Part shown: piece by piece, positions 17,125-27,049 of the stretch | How positions within the stretch are numbered: the stretch's first letter is position 1 | Layout of the letters: each line of letters opens with the position of its first letter | Origin: Homoserinibacter gongjuensis | GTDB lineage: Bacteria > Actinomycetota > Actinomycetes > Actinomycetales > Microbacteriaceae | Assembly: GCF_030161875.1 (NCBI RefSeq) | Contig: NZ_BSVA01000001.1 | Coordinates: forward strand, 3,162,001-3,226,000 | DNA: 64,000 bases | Reading direction: 5' to 3' | Program-made: the position numbers and the translations under genes | Notes under the pieces: model-generated | The model's input: only the letters and a program-made list of their open reading frames with translations | Database searches by the model: none | Told to the model about the DNA's origin: nothing

Positions 17125-19413
17125 TCATCCGTCGACACGAAGGCGCGTTGCGGGCGCCATCACCTTGTTCACGTATCCAAGCCGATTCACCTCACGCACG
17201 CCGGTTGAGTAGATGTCAACATCCGGAGCCAACGCTCGGAACGACACAATTGCAAACACCCGCTGCTCCTGGTGCGCTTCGTCATCGACCCGCTCCGTCA
17301 TAGAGAGGCGCAATGCCCACGTCCCTCGTCCCGTACCTTGCGGATAGCGCTTCCGATGACTCTTGAGCGGGGACCATTTGCCGTCAGCAACCTGCTGTGA
17401 CTCCCAATACCCGCCGACTACCTCTTGCGGTGTTATCGAACGGAAGCGGGAACGACCTTCGGGGGTCTGAGTCATATAGCCGAATGCACCGGATACGTCC
17501 GTCCTGACTGCCTCGGAACCAAACGCGGGATTGATGGGCGGCGCGTAGGAGAGCGTAAGAAGTACCTCCCCATGGAACTTTCCTTCGGGAGTCAGTAGTT
17601 GGGTAGGAACCGGGAACGGCTGCTTGTACCAATCGCTTCCCGGCGTGAGCACAACCTCGTGCACAGTTGTGAAGATGTGCGGGTCGCCACCCAACACCAG
17701 CGCGCTCGAAGGCGGGGTTCCCCACCCGAAATAATTGCGATGGTCAGAGTCGATGCCAGTCTGATCGTGGAGCAGCGCGGAATGGACGATGAGACCCTTC
17801 ACGAGTTCCGGACGCGGCGCTGTCGCGTTGCTCGTAGCCAGCGCGTCCCACACATTGGCCGCGATCGAACTGACGATCGGCGTCGCGAACGAAGTTCCCA
17901 CAGATTCGGCAGACATTCCCGAGGGCACTATCGACTTGACGCCGTGGCCACCAAGTGAGCCGGACTGGTTCATGTCACCTGCCCAATGAGACACATCGGG
18001 CTTGACATGAAGCGCGAAGCTCGGACCGCGCCGCGAATAGGACGACGGCATTTCCTGAGGCACATAACCTCCGTTGTGCGCCCTAGCCCCGACTGCCATG
18101 GAGCGGATGGCCTCGGCTGGCGATGCAAGGTCATCTCCGATGGCGACGGCCGGAGTTGGTGGCCATGTACGGAGGTTAGGAAAATTACCTGCGGCTTGGA
18201 CGAAGAGCACACCTAGATCATCTGAAAGGGCGTCGAGATCCTGGGCCAGGGTGCCATACTCGATATTTCCCAAAGGCGCAGCGCCGAAGGAACAATTCCA
18301 TACGTGCACTTCCGGATGGGCACGAACGACCTCGGAAATCCGTTCGAAAAGCAAGTGTTCCGGAAGCCCGCCGGCAGGCATGACCTCGGCATCGAACACC
18401 AGCGCAACATCAAGCGGGAACCGCTGGTCGTCGTCGTTGAACCAGCGCGCGCTCATCACCAACCCGGAGACGAAGGTGCCATGCCAAGGGTCTCGATCTG
18501 CCGGGACATTGAAGGTCTCGCGCCCGATGATCCCCGGCTCCAACATCGCGCTGTCCACGCCCGAGTCGAGAACTCCGACGACAACTGCTTCACCAGCCGG
18601 AACAGGGACTTGCTGGCTCTCTAGCGATGCAAGCTCGATGTATGGCTGGGAAGCTGGGTCAACGACCGAGTAAATGGGCTCAAGACTCACCGACCGCACA
18701 CTCTTGTGATCCCTGAAGTAATCGACGGTGAGCTCCGCAGTTGGCTCGAGGTATGCGACCGGACGATCCGTGGACGCGTTGGCTGTCCGTACCTCCAAGC
18801 CGAGCGCTTGTTCAAACGTCGCCAGCAGACTCGGGCGATCGGGGCCTTGGCCGATGGCGCCCTGCGGCGTCGCGAGCCGCTGCACCATTGTCGAGAACCA
18901 GGGGAAGAAGGTTACCTTTACGAAAGCACCTCGATCGCGAGCTGCTTGAAGCAAGGCGGCTGCTTCGGCTTCAGTCGAGACTCCGAAAATATCGGACACT
19001 CCCCATGCTGAGAACACTGTAAGCGTGGAGATATGGAAGATGTCCTCTTTACTCGTTCCGGTCTGGATCGCCGAGGCCAACGCAGTAAGCCGGTCGCTGG
19101 TGCCACCGACAATCAGCTCACCGGGTCGCTCAACAGCAATCACCGGCAACGCAGCGTTCTTCAGGAACTTGTATGGGCGACTCGACTTCGCCAGAGCGCG
19201 TTCGTGAAGTACGACCTTGACGGGGAGCGGATTCGAAGCAGAGGCGCGCGTACGGGCGGCCATCTCGGCCAACTGAAGGACCTGAGTGGAGAGTTCCCTG
19301 CGGAGGGTGTCGGTGATCGGCACCAGTGGCTCATGCGTCCTTCCTCCGCCCGGTTTGCGGGTCAGCTCGGTTCGCTCATATGGCAGGAGGAGTATGGGTT
19401 GGAAGTCCACCAT
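17125..19413 (-). CDS. Subtilisin-like S8 peptidase of an AAA+/subtilase pair
   Basis: A 762-residue S8 serine peptidase without signal peptide. The triad is complete: Asp283 in VVVGVLDSGVD, His311 in HGTFVSG and Ser508 in GTSFATP, with oxyanion Asn410 in QAAGN. About 270 N-terminal residues of unassigned sequence and a 230-residue C-terminal domain flank the catalytic core. It overlaps the upstream AAA+ gene by 38 bp, so the two act together. Cytosolic subtilase/AAA+ pairs are widespread in bacterial accessory regions and are thought to act in conflict or stress responses; the substrate is unknown. The region is richer in A/T and uses rarer codons than flanking genes, suggesting transfer. 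Confidence 0.9.
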   Translation of the reverse strand: MVDFQPILLLPYERTELTRKPGGGRTHEPLVPITDTLRRELSTQVLQLAEMAARTRASASNPLPVKVVLHERALAKSSRPYKFLKNAALPVIAVERPGELIVGGTSDRLTALASAIQTGTSKEDIFHISTLTVFSAWGVSDIFGVSTEAEAAALLQAARDRGAFVKVTFFPWFSTMVQRLATPQGAIGQGPDRPSLLATFEQALGLEVRTANASTDRPVAYLEPTAELTVDYFRDHKSVRSVSLEPIYSVVDPASQPYIELASLESQQVPVPAGEAVVVGVLDSGVDSAMLEPGIIGRETFNVPADRDPWHGTFVSGLVMSARWFNDDDQRFPLDVALVFDAEVMPAGGLPEHLLFERISEVVRAHPEVHVWNCSFGAAPLGNIEYGTLAQDLDALSDDLGVLFVQAAGNFPNLRTWPPTPAVAIGDDLASPAEAIRSMAVGARAHNGGYVPQEMPSSYSRRGPSFALHVKPDVSHWAGDMNQSGSLGGHGVKSIVPSGMSAESVGTSFATPIVSSIAANVWDALATSNATAPRPELVKGLIVHSALLHDQTGIDSDHRNYFGWGTPPSSALVLGGDPHIFTTVHEVVLTPGSDWYKQPFPVPTQLLTPEGKFHGEVLLTLSYAPPINPAFGSEAVRTDVSGAFGYMTQTPEGRSRFRSITPQEVVGGYWESQQVADGKWSPLKSHRKRYPQGTGRGTWALRLSMTERVDDEAHQEQRVFAIVSFRALAPDVDIYSTGVREVNRLGYVNKVMAPATRLRVDG

Positions 19414-20536
19414 GATGCTCCTTCAGATGGTTCGTCACCTGACGAGTGCTGATACCGAAAAGGTCCGCAAGGTTGCGGTAGGTGAAGATGTCGGGCGCCC
19501 AGGTCCGGAGTGCAAGTATTTCCGAGTCACTGTCAAAGCTGCCAGACCTCGAAAGGGTGTCAGGCAGCATGAATCGCGCTAGTCGTCGTGCCGCGGCGGC
19601 GAGGTGGAGCGACTCTGATTCGGCGAGCACTTCCGCACGGGCTATGTCGGATGCCGCCGCACGGACGCCAGCGCCCGATAGGCCGTCGGCGAGTTGGGCA
19701 AGGCGATGGATGTCCTTGTCATTCGGGGCAAGGAATCCAAGAACATCTCGGAAGATGGCCTCGCGTTGAGATTCGCCCGGCGACTCAGTTTGGATGACAT
19801 GGTCGAATCGCCGCCATACAGCTGTGTCGAGCAATTGCGGGTGGTTTGTCGCAGCGACAAGTACGCCAGCGCTCTCAAACGCGTCCATATTCTGGAGCAA
19901 GGCGATAACCACACGCTGGAGTTCCCCCACCTCACGCGTGTCGGCACGGCTCTTTCCGAGAGCATCGAACTCGTCAAGAAACAGCACACATGGCCACCGC
20001 GAGGCGTACTCGAAGACCTCACGAATGTTGCGACTGGTCTGTCCGAGAAGCGAAGACACAAGCGCATCACTTCGCGTGGTCACCAGAGGAAGGCCGAGGC
20101 GGGCAGCGATGGCACGTGCGATAGATGACTTGCCCGTTCCGGGCTCACCGTGAAGGAGCAACCGAGGGCGGATGTCGATGCCGCGGTGTTGCAGCACATC
20201 GCGCTTCTCGATCGAGGAGGCAAAGTCCTCGATCTGAGCCAACACCCGGGTTGAGAGGTGCAGCCATGGCTCGCCACCATCTGCTGGATAGCTCACATCA
20301 ACAGTCGCAAGCTTGCTGTCTTCATCCCGCGGGCGTCGCGGGACGACGTCGAGACTGGCTCCGTCGGCGTTCCGGGCCGGCGCCTTGCGGATGACGTTTC
20401 GGATAAGTGTCGCCTGTCGAGTGTTCCCGGTCCGCTCTAGCTTGTCGGCGAGCAGGGCTCCATAGCTGATGGCCTGCTCCGGGTCGTGACGAATCGCACC
20501 CTCAAGGATCTTCGCCACTTCCGACACATGTTCCAC
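19376..20536 (-). CDS. AAA+ ATPase partner of the S8 peptidase
   Basis: 386 residues from GTG 20536, chosen over TTG 20542 because GGAGGG lies 8 bases upstream of the GTG but only 2 from the TTG. After a helical N-terminus comes an AAA+ core with Walker A HGEPGTGKSS (about 129-138), Walker B VLFLDEFDAL (about 184-193), sensor region VAATNHPQLLD and an arginine-finger-like VWRRFDH. The C-terminus carries a helix-turn-helix-like segment (NLADLFGISTRQVTNHLKEH). It may unfold or present targets to the protease or control its activation. It overlaps the protease gene by 38 bp. Confidence 0.88.
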   Translation of the reverse strand: MEHVSEVAKILEGAIRHDPEQAISYGALLADKLERTGNTRQATLIRNVIRKAPARNADGASLDVVPRRPRDEDSKLATVDVSYPADGGEPWLHLSTRVLAQIEDFASSIEKRDVLQHRGIDIRPRLLLHGEPGTGKSSIARAIAARLGLPLVTTRSDALVSSLLGQTSRNIREVFEYASRWPCVLFLDEFDALGKSRADTREVGELQRVVIALLQNMDAFESAGVLVAATNHPQLLDTAVWRRFDHVIQTESPGESQREAIFRDVLGFLAPNDKDIHRLAQLADGLSGAGVRAAASDIARAEVLAESESLHLAAAARRLARFMLPDTLSRSGSFDSDSEILALRTWAPDIFTYRNLADLFGISTRQVTNHLKEHHGGLPTHTPPAI

Positions 20537-20707
20537 CGACAAGTCCCTCCACGCTGAACGGCCACGATCACCTGTTTCGATCTAACCATAGTCTGTAACG
20601 GTTTCTGGCCTTGGTGTTCCGAAAGTTAGCCACTTGGTCCCGATTCGGCACGGTATCAGCAGTTGTAGGCCAGCGGCCGGGCGGGATCGACGTCCTGCTT
20701 GGCCGGG

Positions 20708-23251
20708 TCAGTCCTCTAGCCCCACAACGGTGTCGTAGAGCCCGTAGCGCCGCAGCCCTGCGTGCGACTCGATGCCGGTGTACGAGAGCGAAGCATCTTC
20801 GTAGCGCCGGAACGCGAAGACCGCCTGGTTCATATGAGCAGCGTTGAAGACGCCGAGCGAGACGAGCAGGTCGAAATCCTCGACGGTCAGCCCGGTCACC
20901 GCGCGAAAGAGGCCAGGCTCGAGCTTGGTGATGACGTCCTTTAGGGTGTTCTCCCGGTAGTCGGTCAGATACATGAACGCGGGGATGCGCGTTGCGAACT
21001 TGATCAGCTTTTCCTGGATTTGCTTCCGCTTGGACTTGTACTCTTTCTCCTCGTCAGAGAGCTCCTTCTTCTCTTTCGGAGTGAGCGCGTCGCCCTTCGC
21101 CTTCTTGGTGCCTTTGACCAGTTCGGACTTGTTGATGACGGTCTCGAAGACGTCGCTTCCGAGAGCGCGGAAGCCTTCGATGTTCATCACGGCGGCCATC
21201 GCGCGCTCGCTACCCATGATCTTCTTGAGCGTGTCGTTGTCGACATTGACGAGGATCGCTGACTCCCACTTGCGGGCGAGGAGAGTGGCAGAGGTACCGG
21301 CCATGGCAATGTCGAGGATGCCCCCGGCGTCGACCTGCGTCATGTTTGCACCGTCATAGGCGAGCACCGGCAGGAACGACACCAACTCCTCGACAGCGCG
21401 CTCCGGGTTCGGCTCGTCCGACGAGAGGCCGATGCCATATTCGGAGAGCTGCCGTAGTGCCCGCGTCGGCGCAAAGTCGAAGACGAAGCAGACCGGCTTG
21501 AGCACCTCCTCCGCGTTCGGGTCGTCACCGTTCGGATTCTTGATGGACCACGGCGACTGCACTCGGAAAGCGGCCTGGAAGTAGGTCTCCGGCGACTTGA
21601 GGTTGCGGAGCATGAGGATCGACGCCCACTGAGGGACGGTGACCCCCGTCGTCAGCTTGCCGCAGGACAGGGTGATCGTCTTCGTGTCGACCCCATTGCC
21701 GATCGCTTTGCGCACCGGCGGCAGCGCCTCGAGCCCGATCCCCGCGCCGGGACCAGCGACGTTGAGCACCTGGTACTGACCCCAATAGGGCACGTTCTGT
21801 TTTTCCGCCAGCAGATTCGCCATCGCGTGGCAGGCGGCGACGTTCGGTAGGAACCAGAACGAGTGCTGGAGGTACGGCAGCAGTCGCACGTCGGAGTACG
21901 GGAACGGGGGCCGCGTGCCGCTCTTCAGCGCGTCAACCTGGGTGGGCAGGTGCTGGCCGCGAATGATGTCGAGCCATTTCTGCACATCGTCCTTGTGCTT
22001 GAACGCCGCATTCGAGCCGACGCCGGTTGCGGCGAAGAAGGCGTTCAAATCAAACTCGTCGAACTCGCCCGCGCTAGCGACCTTCAGTAGCTCGTCCGGC
22101 ATCTGGTAGGTCAGCAGCCGCAGCTCCGGAAGCGCCCCGTACGGGTTCAGCTTGTCCGGGTGATTCTTGGCGTACTCGGCCTTCGCGCGCTGCTCGTCGG
22201 TATAGGTCCAGTTGAAAATCTGCTCCTCGATGAACTCGCCGGTCGCCAGCGCCTTGAACGGCGTGCCGGAGAGGTAGAGGTAGGCGCGGGTCGTGATCGG
22301 CAGGAAGTCCTTCTCGTCGCTGCCGAGCTCGTCGAGCTCCTCGTCGAAGGCTTCCAGCGCCTCGCCATACTCCCCAGCGAGCTCCTTCTTCGCTTCCTTC
22401 TCGTCCTCGCCCTCGAAGAGCTCCTTCGCACTGTCGCGCCAGGCGCCATAGTGGTACTCGTCGAAGATCACGAGATCCCAGTTGATCGCGTGGATCCACT
22501 CGTTCTTTGGCTTCATGAGTCCGGTCGCCTTGTCGCGACCGAGCAAATCCTGGAACGAGCCGAAGTAGACGAGCGGCTTTTTCTTGTCGACGGTAGACGG
22601 ATCGATCCCGGAGGACTTGGAGACGTATTGCCATCCGTCGAAGTCCTTGTGAGAAAGCAGGTCAGTCGCCCAGGCGTCCTCGACAGCCGGCTTGAAGGTG
22701 AGTACGAGGACGCGAGTCGCGCCGAGGGACTTCGCTAGCTGGTAGCTCGTGAAGGTCTTGCCGAAGCGCATCTTCGCATTCCAGAGAAACCGCGGAACCG
22801 CGTGCATGTCCTCTTTCCAGATCGAGTGGAAATAGTCGTGCGTCTTCTCCACCGCGCGCTTCTGCTCCGGACGCATCGAAAACGTCTCGTGATGCGTGCC
22901 GCTGACCTCCTGCCCAGTGCGGAGCTCGGTGAACGCTGTCAGCACATCGGCAACTGTGCACTCCATCCATTCCAGCGTCGGATTCGCGAAGCCTTTCGCC
23001 TTCAGTCGCTCGCGCATGTCGAAGTCGCGGATGAACGTGCCGTCGTCGCGGAGCGCCGACTCGTCGACCTCGATCGTGTAGTTGGTGACCGCCGCGGTCT
23101 TCACCTGCTGCGCGACCCGTGCCTTCACGTCCTGCGTCGTCTGCCCAACCTTCAGCCAGCCCAGGTGCTGCTCGTCGTGAATCGCGTACGCATAGATGCG
23201 GAGGTGCCCCTCCGGGCGCTCCGGCATCAGTTCATCGAGCGACTTAGTCAT
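20708..23251 (-). CDS. GIY-YIG/DEAD-helicase restriction subunit
   Basis: 847 residues. Residues 16-58 resemble a GIY-YIG/T5orf172 nuclease (IYAYAI ... GWLKVGQTTQDVKARV). A superfamily-2 helicase follows: WNAKMRFGKT (158-166) as Walker A variant, IFDEYHYG (262-269) as DExH box, YLSGTPF as motif III, and later QAAFRVQSPW where QxxxR motif VI is expected. A Lys/Glu-rich linker precedes the C-terminal domain. It overlaps the methyltransferase gene upstream by 8 bp and is the restriction/translocation part of a three-gene modification system. The nuclease is at the N-terminus, and no PD-(D/E)XK domain was recognised. Confidence 0.85.
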   Translation of the reverse strand: MTKSLDELMPERPEGHLRIYAYAIHDEQHLGWLKVGQTTQDVKARVAQQVKTAAVTNYTIEVDESALRDDGTFIRDFDMRERLKAKGFANPTLEWMECTVADVLTAFTELRTGQEVSGTHHETFSMRPEQKRAVEKTHDYFHSIWKEDMHAVPRFLWNAKMRFGKTFTSYQLAKSLGATRVLVLTFKPAVEDAWATDLLSHKDFDGWQYVSKSSGIDPSTVDKKKPLVYFGSFQDLLGRDKATGLMKPKNEWIHAINWDLVIFDEYHYGAWRDSAKELFEGEDEKEAKKELAGEYGEALEAFDEELDELGSDEKDFLPITTRAYLYLSGTPFKALATGEFIEEQIFNWTYTDEQRAKAEYAKNHPDKLNPYGALPELRLLTYQMPDELLKVASAGEFDEFDLNAFFAATGVGSNAAFKHKDDVQKWLDIIRGQHLPTQVDALKSGTRPPFPYSDVRLLPYLQHSFWFLPNVAACHAMANLLAEKQNVPYWGQYQVLNVAGPGAGIGLEALPPVRKAIGNGVDTKTITLSCGKLTTGVTVPQWASILMLRNLKSPETYFQAAFRVQSPWSIKNPNGDDPNAEEVLKPVCFVFDFAPTRALRQLSEYGIGLSSDEPNPERAVEELVSFLPVLAYDGANMTQVDAGGILDIAMAGTSATLLARKWESAILVNVDNDTLKKIMGSERAMAAVMNIEGFRALGSDVFETVINKSELVKGTKKAKGDALTPKEKKELSDEEKEYKSKRKQIQEKLIKFATRIPAFMYLTDYRENTLKDVITKLEPGLFRAVTGLTVEDFDLLVSLGVFNAAHMNQAVFAFRRYEDASLSYTGIESHAGLRRYGLYDTVVGLED

Positions 23252-24953
23252 CGGCGCTTTCGTCGATCACATCGTCCGGTGCACCGTTGAGGTCCATCGG
23301 GCGGACGATCGACTCGATGAACGCGATCTCATCGTCCGAAAGACCGTACTTCGCATACAGATCCTCATCGGTCCAGAGCTTCGACCAGTCTTGCGTCGGA
23401 ACGAACGTGTAGACCTTGCGAGTCGTGTCTTGCGACGGCTTGTGAAGAAGAATCAGCAGCCGAGTGAGCTTGCAGGAAAGATATGAGAGGACGCTCTCAG
23501 CCTCCGTCTGGGACGCCAAGGGGCCAATGCACAGGTACGTTTCGGAGGAGATGCTGCCCGGTCCACCGATGAACGGCGTGCTGATGATCTTGTGTGGGTA
23601 GGTATCTCGGTTTCCAGTCCCCGGTGCCGCCCTGCCCGTATAGACCTTCCAGTAGTCGATGAGGTCTGTGCCGAGGCGAACCTTGTCCCGCGAGACGTAA
23701 CCTGTCCCACCGTTCTGATAGATCAGGAGGTCTCCAGGGCTGGCGCGCACCTTGCCCTTGAAGGTTGTCTCAAGCCCGAACGGTTTTCGTGCGCTAACAA
23801 GACGATCGAATCGCTTTGCGTCAGGGAGTGCGACTGAGCCAGGCTTACCACCCTCAGCCTCAGCCACCTTCTTCAGGATCGACACGCCTTCGTTGAAACG
23901 GATGAATGTATCGGCGCCTACTTCGAGGAGCGGACGACGTGCAGTCGTTGTCGGCCAGTCCTTGAAGTGAGTAGTGACCTGGACATCCCCCGGAGAGTCT
24001 CTGTCCCATAGGAAGACACAAATACCGCCCTTGAGCCCGACGCCGGGAAACACGTCCGCTGCGCTCAGATAGTCCTCGATCACGCGGAGCCGGCCGTCGC
24101 CAAGCATCGACTCGCGGAAGTCGTCGAGTCCCTTGCCTCCGGAAAACCAGCGGGCCGGAATGATCATCGTGAGTAGACGCGGGTCTAGCTTCTTCGCCTG
24201 TTCTACGAAGAGCTGGTAGATCGGGGCCGCGCTCGTGCCGAAGCCGCCGTCGCTCAGCTGATACGGCGGGTTCCCGATGATGACGTCGAAGTGCATGTCG
24301 GCTCCAAACAGCTGCGCGATCTGCGCCTTGATGTCGGTCGTGTGGATAAAGGCGTAGGCGTGGGACTCGAGCTCTTCGCCGCGCGCGTACTCGGCCTCGT
24401 TCGCCCCGCAGAACTCGCAGCGGCCGGTTCCGGCGAGCTCAACCGTGATCTCGCCGCCCTTGGTCGGGTCAACTTGTCGATCGCGCTTCCGATTGGCCCA
24501 GGTGTGCTCGGTGCGCCCGAACCAGATGTTGCCGTCCTCGGTGGTGAATGATTTCGCGATCGAGTGCTTGCCATTCGCCCACTTCGAGCAGTAGAGACTC
24601 CGGCGGGCGAGCATCGCGGTCAGCTGTGTGATCCCGATACCGAAGACCTGCTTCGTGAGGATGTGGTCGACGCGCTCCCGAAGGTCGGGAATCGTCGTCG
24701 CGAGTCCGTCGGTCAGTCGCGATGTAATCTCGCGGAGGAACACCCCCGACTTCGTGAACGGGTCGAGGAAGGTCACTTCCGGGTCGGCCCAGATGCTCGC
24801 GCCGCCGTGCGATTCCGCCCACGCGGTTTCCAGTGTGTCGAGCATTCGGTTTGCGAACTCCGGCGGAGTGAACACTTCGTCGTTCGACAGGTTCGCGATG
24901 CAAGTGAGCACATCTGGGTTGCGACCCCGGAGCGCAAAGGTCGCCTGGGTCAT
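23244..24953 (-). CDS. Eco57I-type adenine DNA methyltransferase subunit
   Basis: 569 residues. A degenerate SAM motif I reads FLDPFTKSGVFL (63-72), and the catalytic motif IV is DVIIGNPPYQLSDGG with NPPY at 228-231, typical of N6-adenine methylases. A CEFCG Cys pair at 179-183 may bind zinc. The C-terminal 200 residues likely form a target-recognition domain. It overlaps both neighbours by 4-8 bp. The protein protects host DNA, or takes part directly in target recognition, for the helicase-nuclease downstream. Confidence 0.88.
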   Translation of the reverse strand: MTQATFALRGRNPDVLTCIANLSNDEVFTPPEFANRMLDTLETAWAESHGGASIWADPEVTFLDPFTKSGVFLREITSRLTDGLATTIPDLRERVDHILTKQVFGIGITQLTAMLARRSLYCSKWANGKHSIAKSFTTEDGNIWFGRTEHTWANRKRDRQVDPTKGGEITVELAGTGRCEFCGANEAEYARGEELESHAYAFIHTTDIKAQIAQLFGADMHFDVIIGNPPYQLSDGGFGTSAAPIYQLFVEQAKKLDPRLLTMIIPARWFSGGKGLDDFRESMLGDGRLRVIEDYLSAADVFPGVGLKGGICVFLWDRDSPGDVQVTTHFKDWPTTTARRPLLEVGADTFIRFNEGVSILKKVAEAEGGKPGSVALPDAKRFDRLVSARKPFGLETTFKGKVRASPGDLLIYQNGGTGYVSRDKVRLGTDLIDYWKVYTGRAAPGTGNRDTYPHKIISTPFIGGPGSISSETYLCIGPLASQTEAESVLSYLSCKLTRLLILLHKPSQDTTRKVYTFVPTQDWSKLWTDEDLYAKYGLSDDEIAFIESIVRPMDLNGAPDDVIDESADD

Positions 24954-25588
24954 GCCGCGATCTCCTCGACGGTCATCGCCGGGTACTCCTTCGTCGGTGT
25001 GAAGATCTCGTGCTCCTCCAAGTGATCCCAGAGCGTGCCCTGAAAGGAGGCACGCTGGGTGAGGTTGTCGTAGCGGAAATCACGGCGCTGATACTTGCCT
25101 TTCCCGAGGTAGCTCCACTCCGGAAAGACGATCGGCTGGCCGTCGGACGCCGTCATGGTCAGGGCGTCGCCCTGGACGATGTTTGCGGCAAGAACCCGCT
25201 CTGCCGCTCGATACCAGGCGTCGGCCGGCTTCGCGCCAACGTAGTCGGCGAACACCTCAATAAGGTTCTCACGGCACTCGGCAGCGTTGTCTGCGAGCAA
25301 TTCGATCCCGTAGATGCACATCAGGGCGAGGAGCGCGTGGTGTCGACGCTCGAAGTCCGACTTGCCGTAGCGGACTTTCACAGTGGCGAGCTTGCGCCGG
25401 AGCACCGGAACGAGAAAGTTTCCCGAGCCGCAGGCCGGCTCCAGCACACGCGAGTCGATGCGCTCGGACTCCGCCTTGACGAGATCGAGCATGTCGTCGA
25501 CCATCCAACCGGGGGTGAACACCTCGCCGTGGTCCGCGACTCGTTGCTTCGACTTGACGAGAGGCGCGGAGGACTGGTCCTGTGACAA
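24950..25588 (-). CDS. Small N6-adenine methylase subunit (motif I only)
   Basis: 212 residues from a TTG start (25588) preceded by GAGGAGG at 6 bases; longer in-frame starts lie in non-conserved sequence. It contains HGEVFTPGWMVDDML and a clear SAM-binding motif LEPACGSGNFLVP (49-61) but no NPPY motif. It therefore appears to be a separately encoded half-methylase or regulatory subunit working with the 569-residue subunit, which has a poor motif I but intact NPPY. Overlap of 4 bp (ATGA) with that gene supports a complex. Confidence 0.82.
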   Translation of the reverse strand: MSQDQSSAPLVKSKQRVADHGEVFTPGWMVDDMLDLVKAESERIDSRVLEPACGSGNFLVPVLRRKLATVKVRYGKSDFERRHHALLALMCIYGIELLADNAAECRENLIEVFADYVGAKPADAWYRAAERVLAANIVQGDALTMTASDGQPIVFPEWSYLGKGKYQRRDFRYDNLTQRASFQGTLWDHLEEHEIFTPTKEYPAMTVEEIAA

Positions 25589-25722
25589 GTGTTCCTCCTC
25601 TCTGCCCAGCCCTCCAAGCGTAGTGACCGGCTCGGACGCTGCTGGGGCGACGAGCCAGGCGATGCTCAATGCACCTAAGCGGCAGACGGCCCAAACCAGG
25701 GGTGCCGTCAAACTCGTGCCGT

Positions 25723-26681
25723 TCACTCGACATTGACATATGCACCGGACGCGACTCGGGCAGCTCCTCTGGGACAAACTTGTCGTCCTCGGGGTGATGA
25801 AAGAGCCACTCGCTCGCGCTCACCACGGTGTTGTAGTTGATGAACTTCTCCAGCTTGGTCGTACCGAGTTGAATCATGTCCGCATTCCCGGCATGGACCT
25901 TCTCAACCGGGATCCGCAGGTCGATGAGCGCCTGTGGGTCGCTCATGATCAGGCCGAGTTTCCGGCTTAGCGGAAATGTGATGCCCCAGGCCGTCATGAA
26001 GCCGACACCCTGCCAGGGCTCGTCCTCGGGGTCAGGTACCAGCCCTACTGGTGCATCTGAGGTGATGAGCGATCGGCGGTCGAACCTTACGAGTGTCCAG
26101 GGCCGGCCGACGATGAACTTCACGATCTCCTCGGCAAGCTCCAGCATCTGCTGAAGGTGCTCCACCTGAGGCCGCGAGAACGGTGCGCCCTCGGGGCGAG
26201 TGAACATCTCCCAGACGCGCTCAACGGTCTCGTCGGTCACCTCGCCGCCTTGCCTCTCGAGCTGCTTGCGCAGTCCGGGCTTGCCGCCAGCGCCGATCTG
26301 GAGACGCATCATCTGGCGGGCAACATGGTCCATCGTGCGACGCTGCACCGGGACGCGGGTGGCCTGGAGGGCGACGAAATAGCCGAGGGCCATCCGTTCC
26401 TCGGTCGCTAGGGGCCAAGCTCCCTGCTCAATCCGCTTCAGCACCTTCGCTGTCGCGCCCTCGACTTCGGAGAGCGCCTTCTCCAGCACATCAGCACCGT
26501 CTTCGTGCCCTTCGACCGAGTAGAAGTTCTTCGCGACAGAGGCGTCGTTGACGGACTGTACGAATCGTTGCTCGCCTGGAAGCCGTACCGTCGCCAGACG
26601 ATCACCGTCGGTGAATCCGCGCAGGTAGAACTGCGGCACGGTGTGATGCCGCTTCGCCACCGGACGGGGTGTTGCCTCCAT
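25723..26681 (-). CDS. DUF4238 family protein, frame-broken at the 3' end
   Basis: The N-terminus KRHHTVPQFYLRGFT is the hallmark of DUF4238, and RSLITSDAPVGLVPD is its second conserved block. Function is unknown; members are common in accessory and defence regions. As written the frame remains open to 25269, overlapping the methylase gene by 320 bp, giving 470 residues. Restoring one G near 25744 yields a stop at 25723 and 319 residues, the usual family length. I prefer that form. It sits directly upstream of the restriction-modification cassette on the same strand. Confidence 0.75.
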
Positions 26682-26746
26682 GCGTCAATTGTCCGCCTCA
26701 GCGCTGACATCTTGCTTCGCCGCGCCCGCCGCCAGCGGCGTCAATG

Positions 26747-27010
26747 GGCGCGCGCTACGCCGGCGTCATCATCGGGACCGACCTGCGGCTCGACACCGCG
26801 TCCGGGCGCATCGTCGCCGACCGCGAGAACCACCGCGACAAGAAGGGCAAGGTTGACAACCACATCCTCGGACACAAGTAGACCGACGACGATCTGCTGC
26901 GGTACATCGTCAACGTATACGCAGTGTTGCTCACGCGCGGTATTCGCGGCACATGTGCCAATGTCGTGGACGATCGGTTGAGGGAGCACCTGCGAAGGTC
27001 TTTCGGCTGA
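26747..27010 (+). pseudogene. C-terminal remnant of a DUF2075-type ATPase
   Basis: The frame reads GARYAGVIIGTDLRLD ... VADRENHRDKKGKVDNHILG, an in-frame TAG, then LLRYIVNVYAVLLTRGIRGT before a TGA. This matches the C-terminal end of DUF2075/Schlafen-type ATPases (VIIGPDL ... NxYxVLLTRG). The N-terminal ATPase part is absent and no start is evident, so it is a relic. It lies between two minus-strand defence cassettes. Confidence 0.6.
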
Positions 27011-27049
27011 CCCGTCTCGAGCCGGCTATACACTACCCCGGACCAGCCG

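Noticed and set aside
25269..25722. C-terminal extension of DUF4238 over the methylase gene
   Set aside because: The extension has no family similarity and doubles as frame-shifted methylase sequence; a one-base correction gives the normal length.
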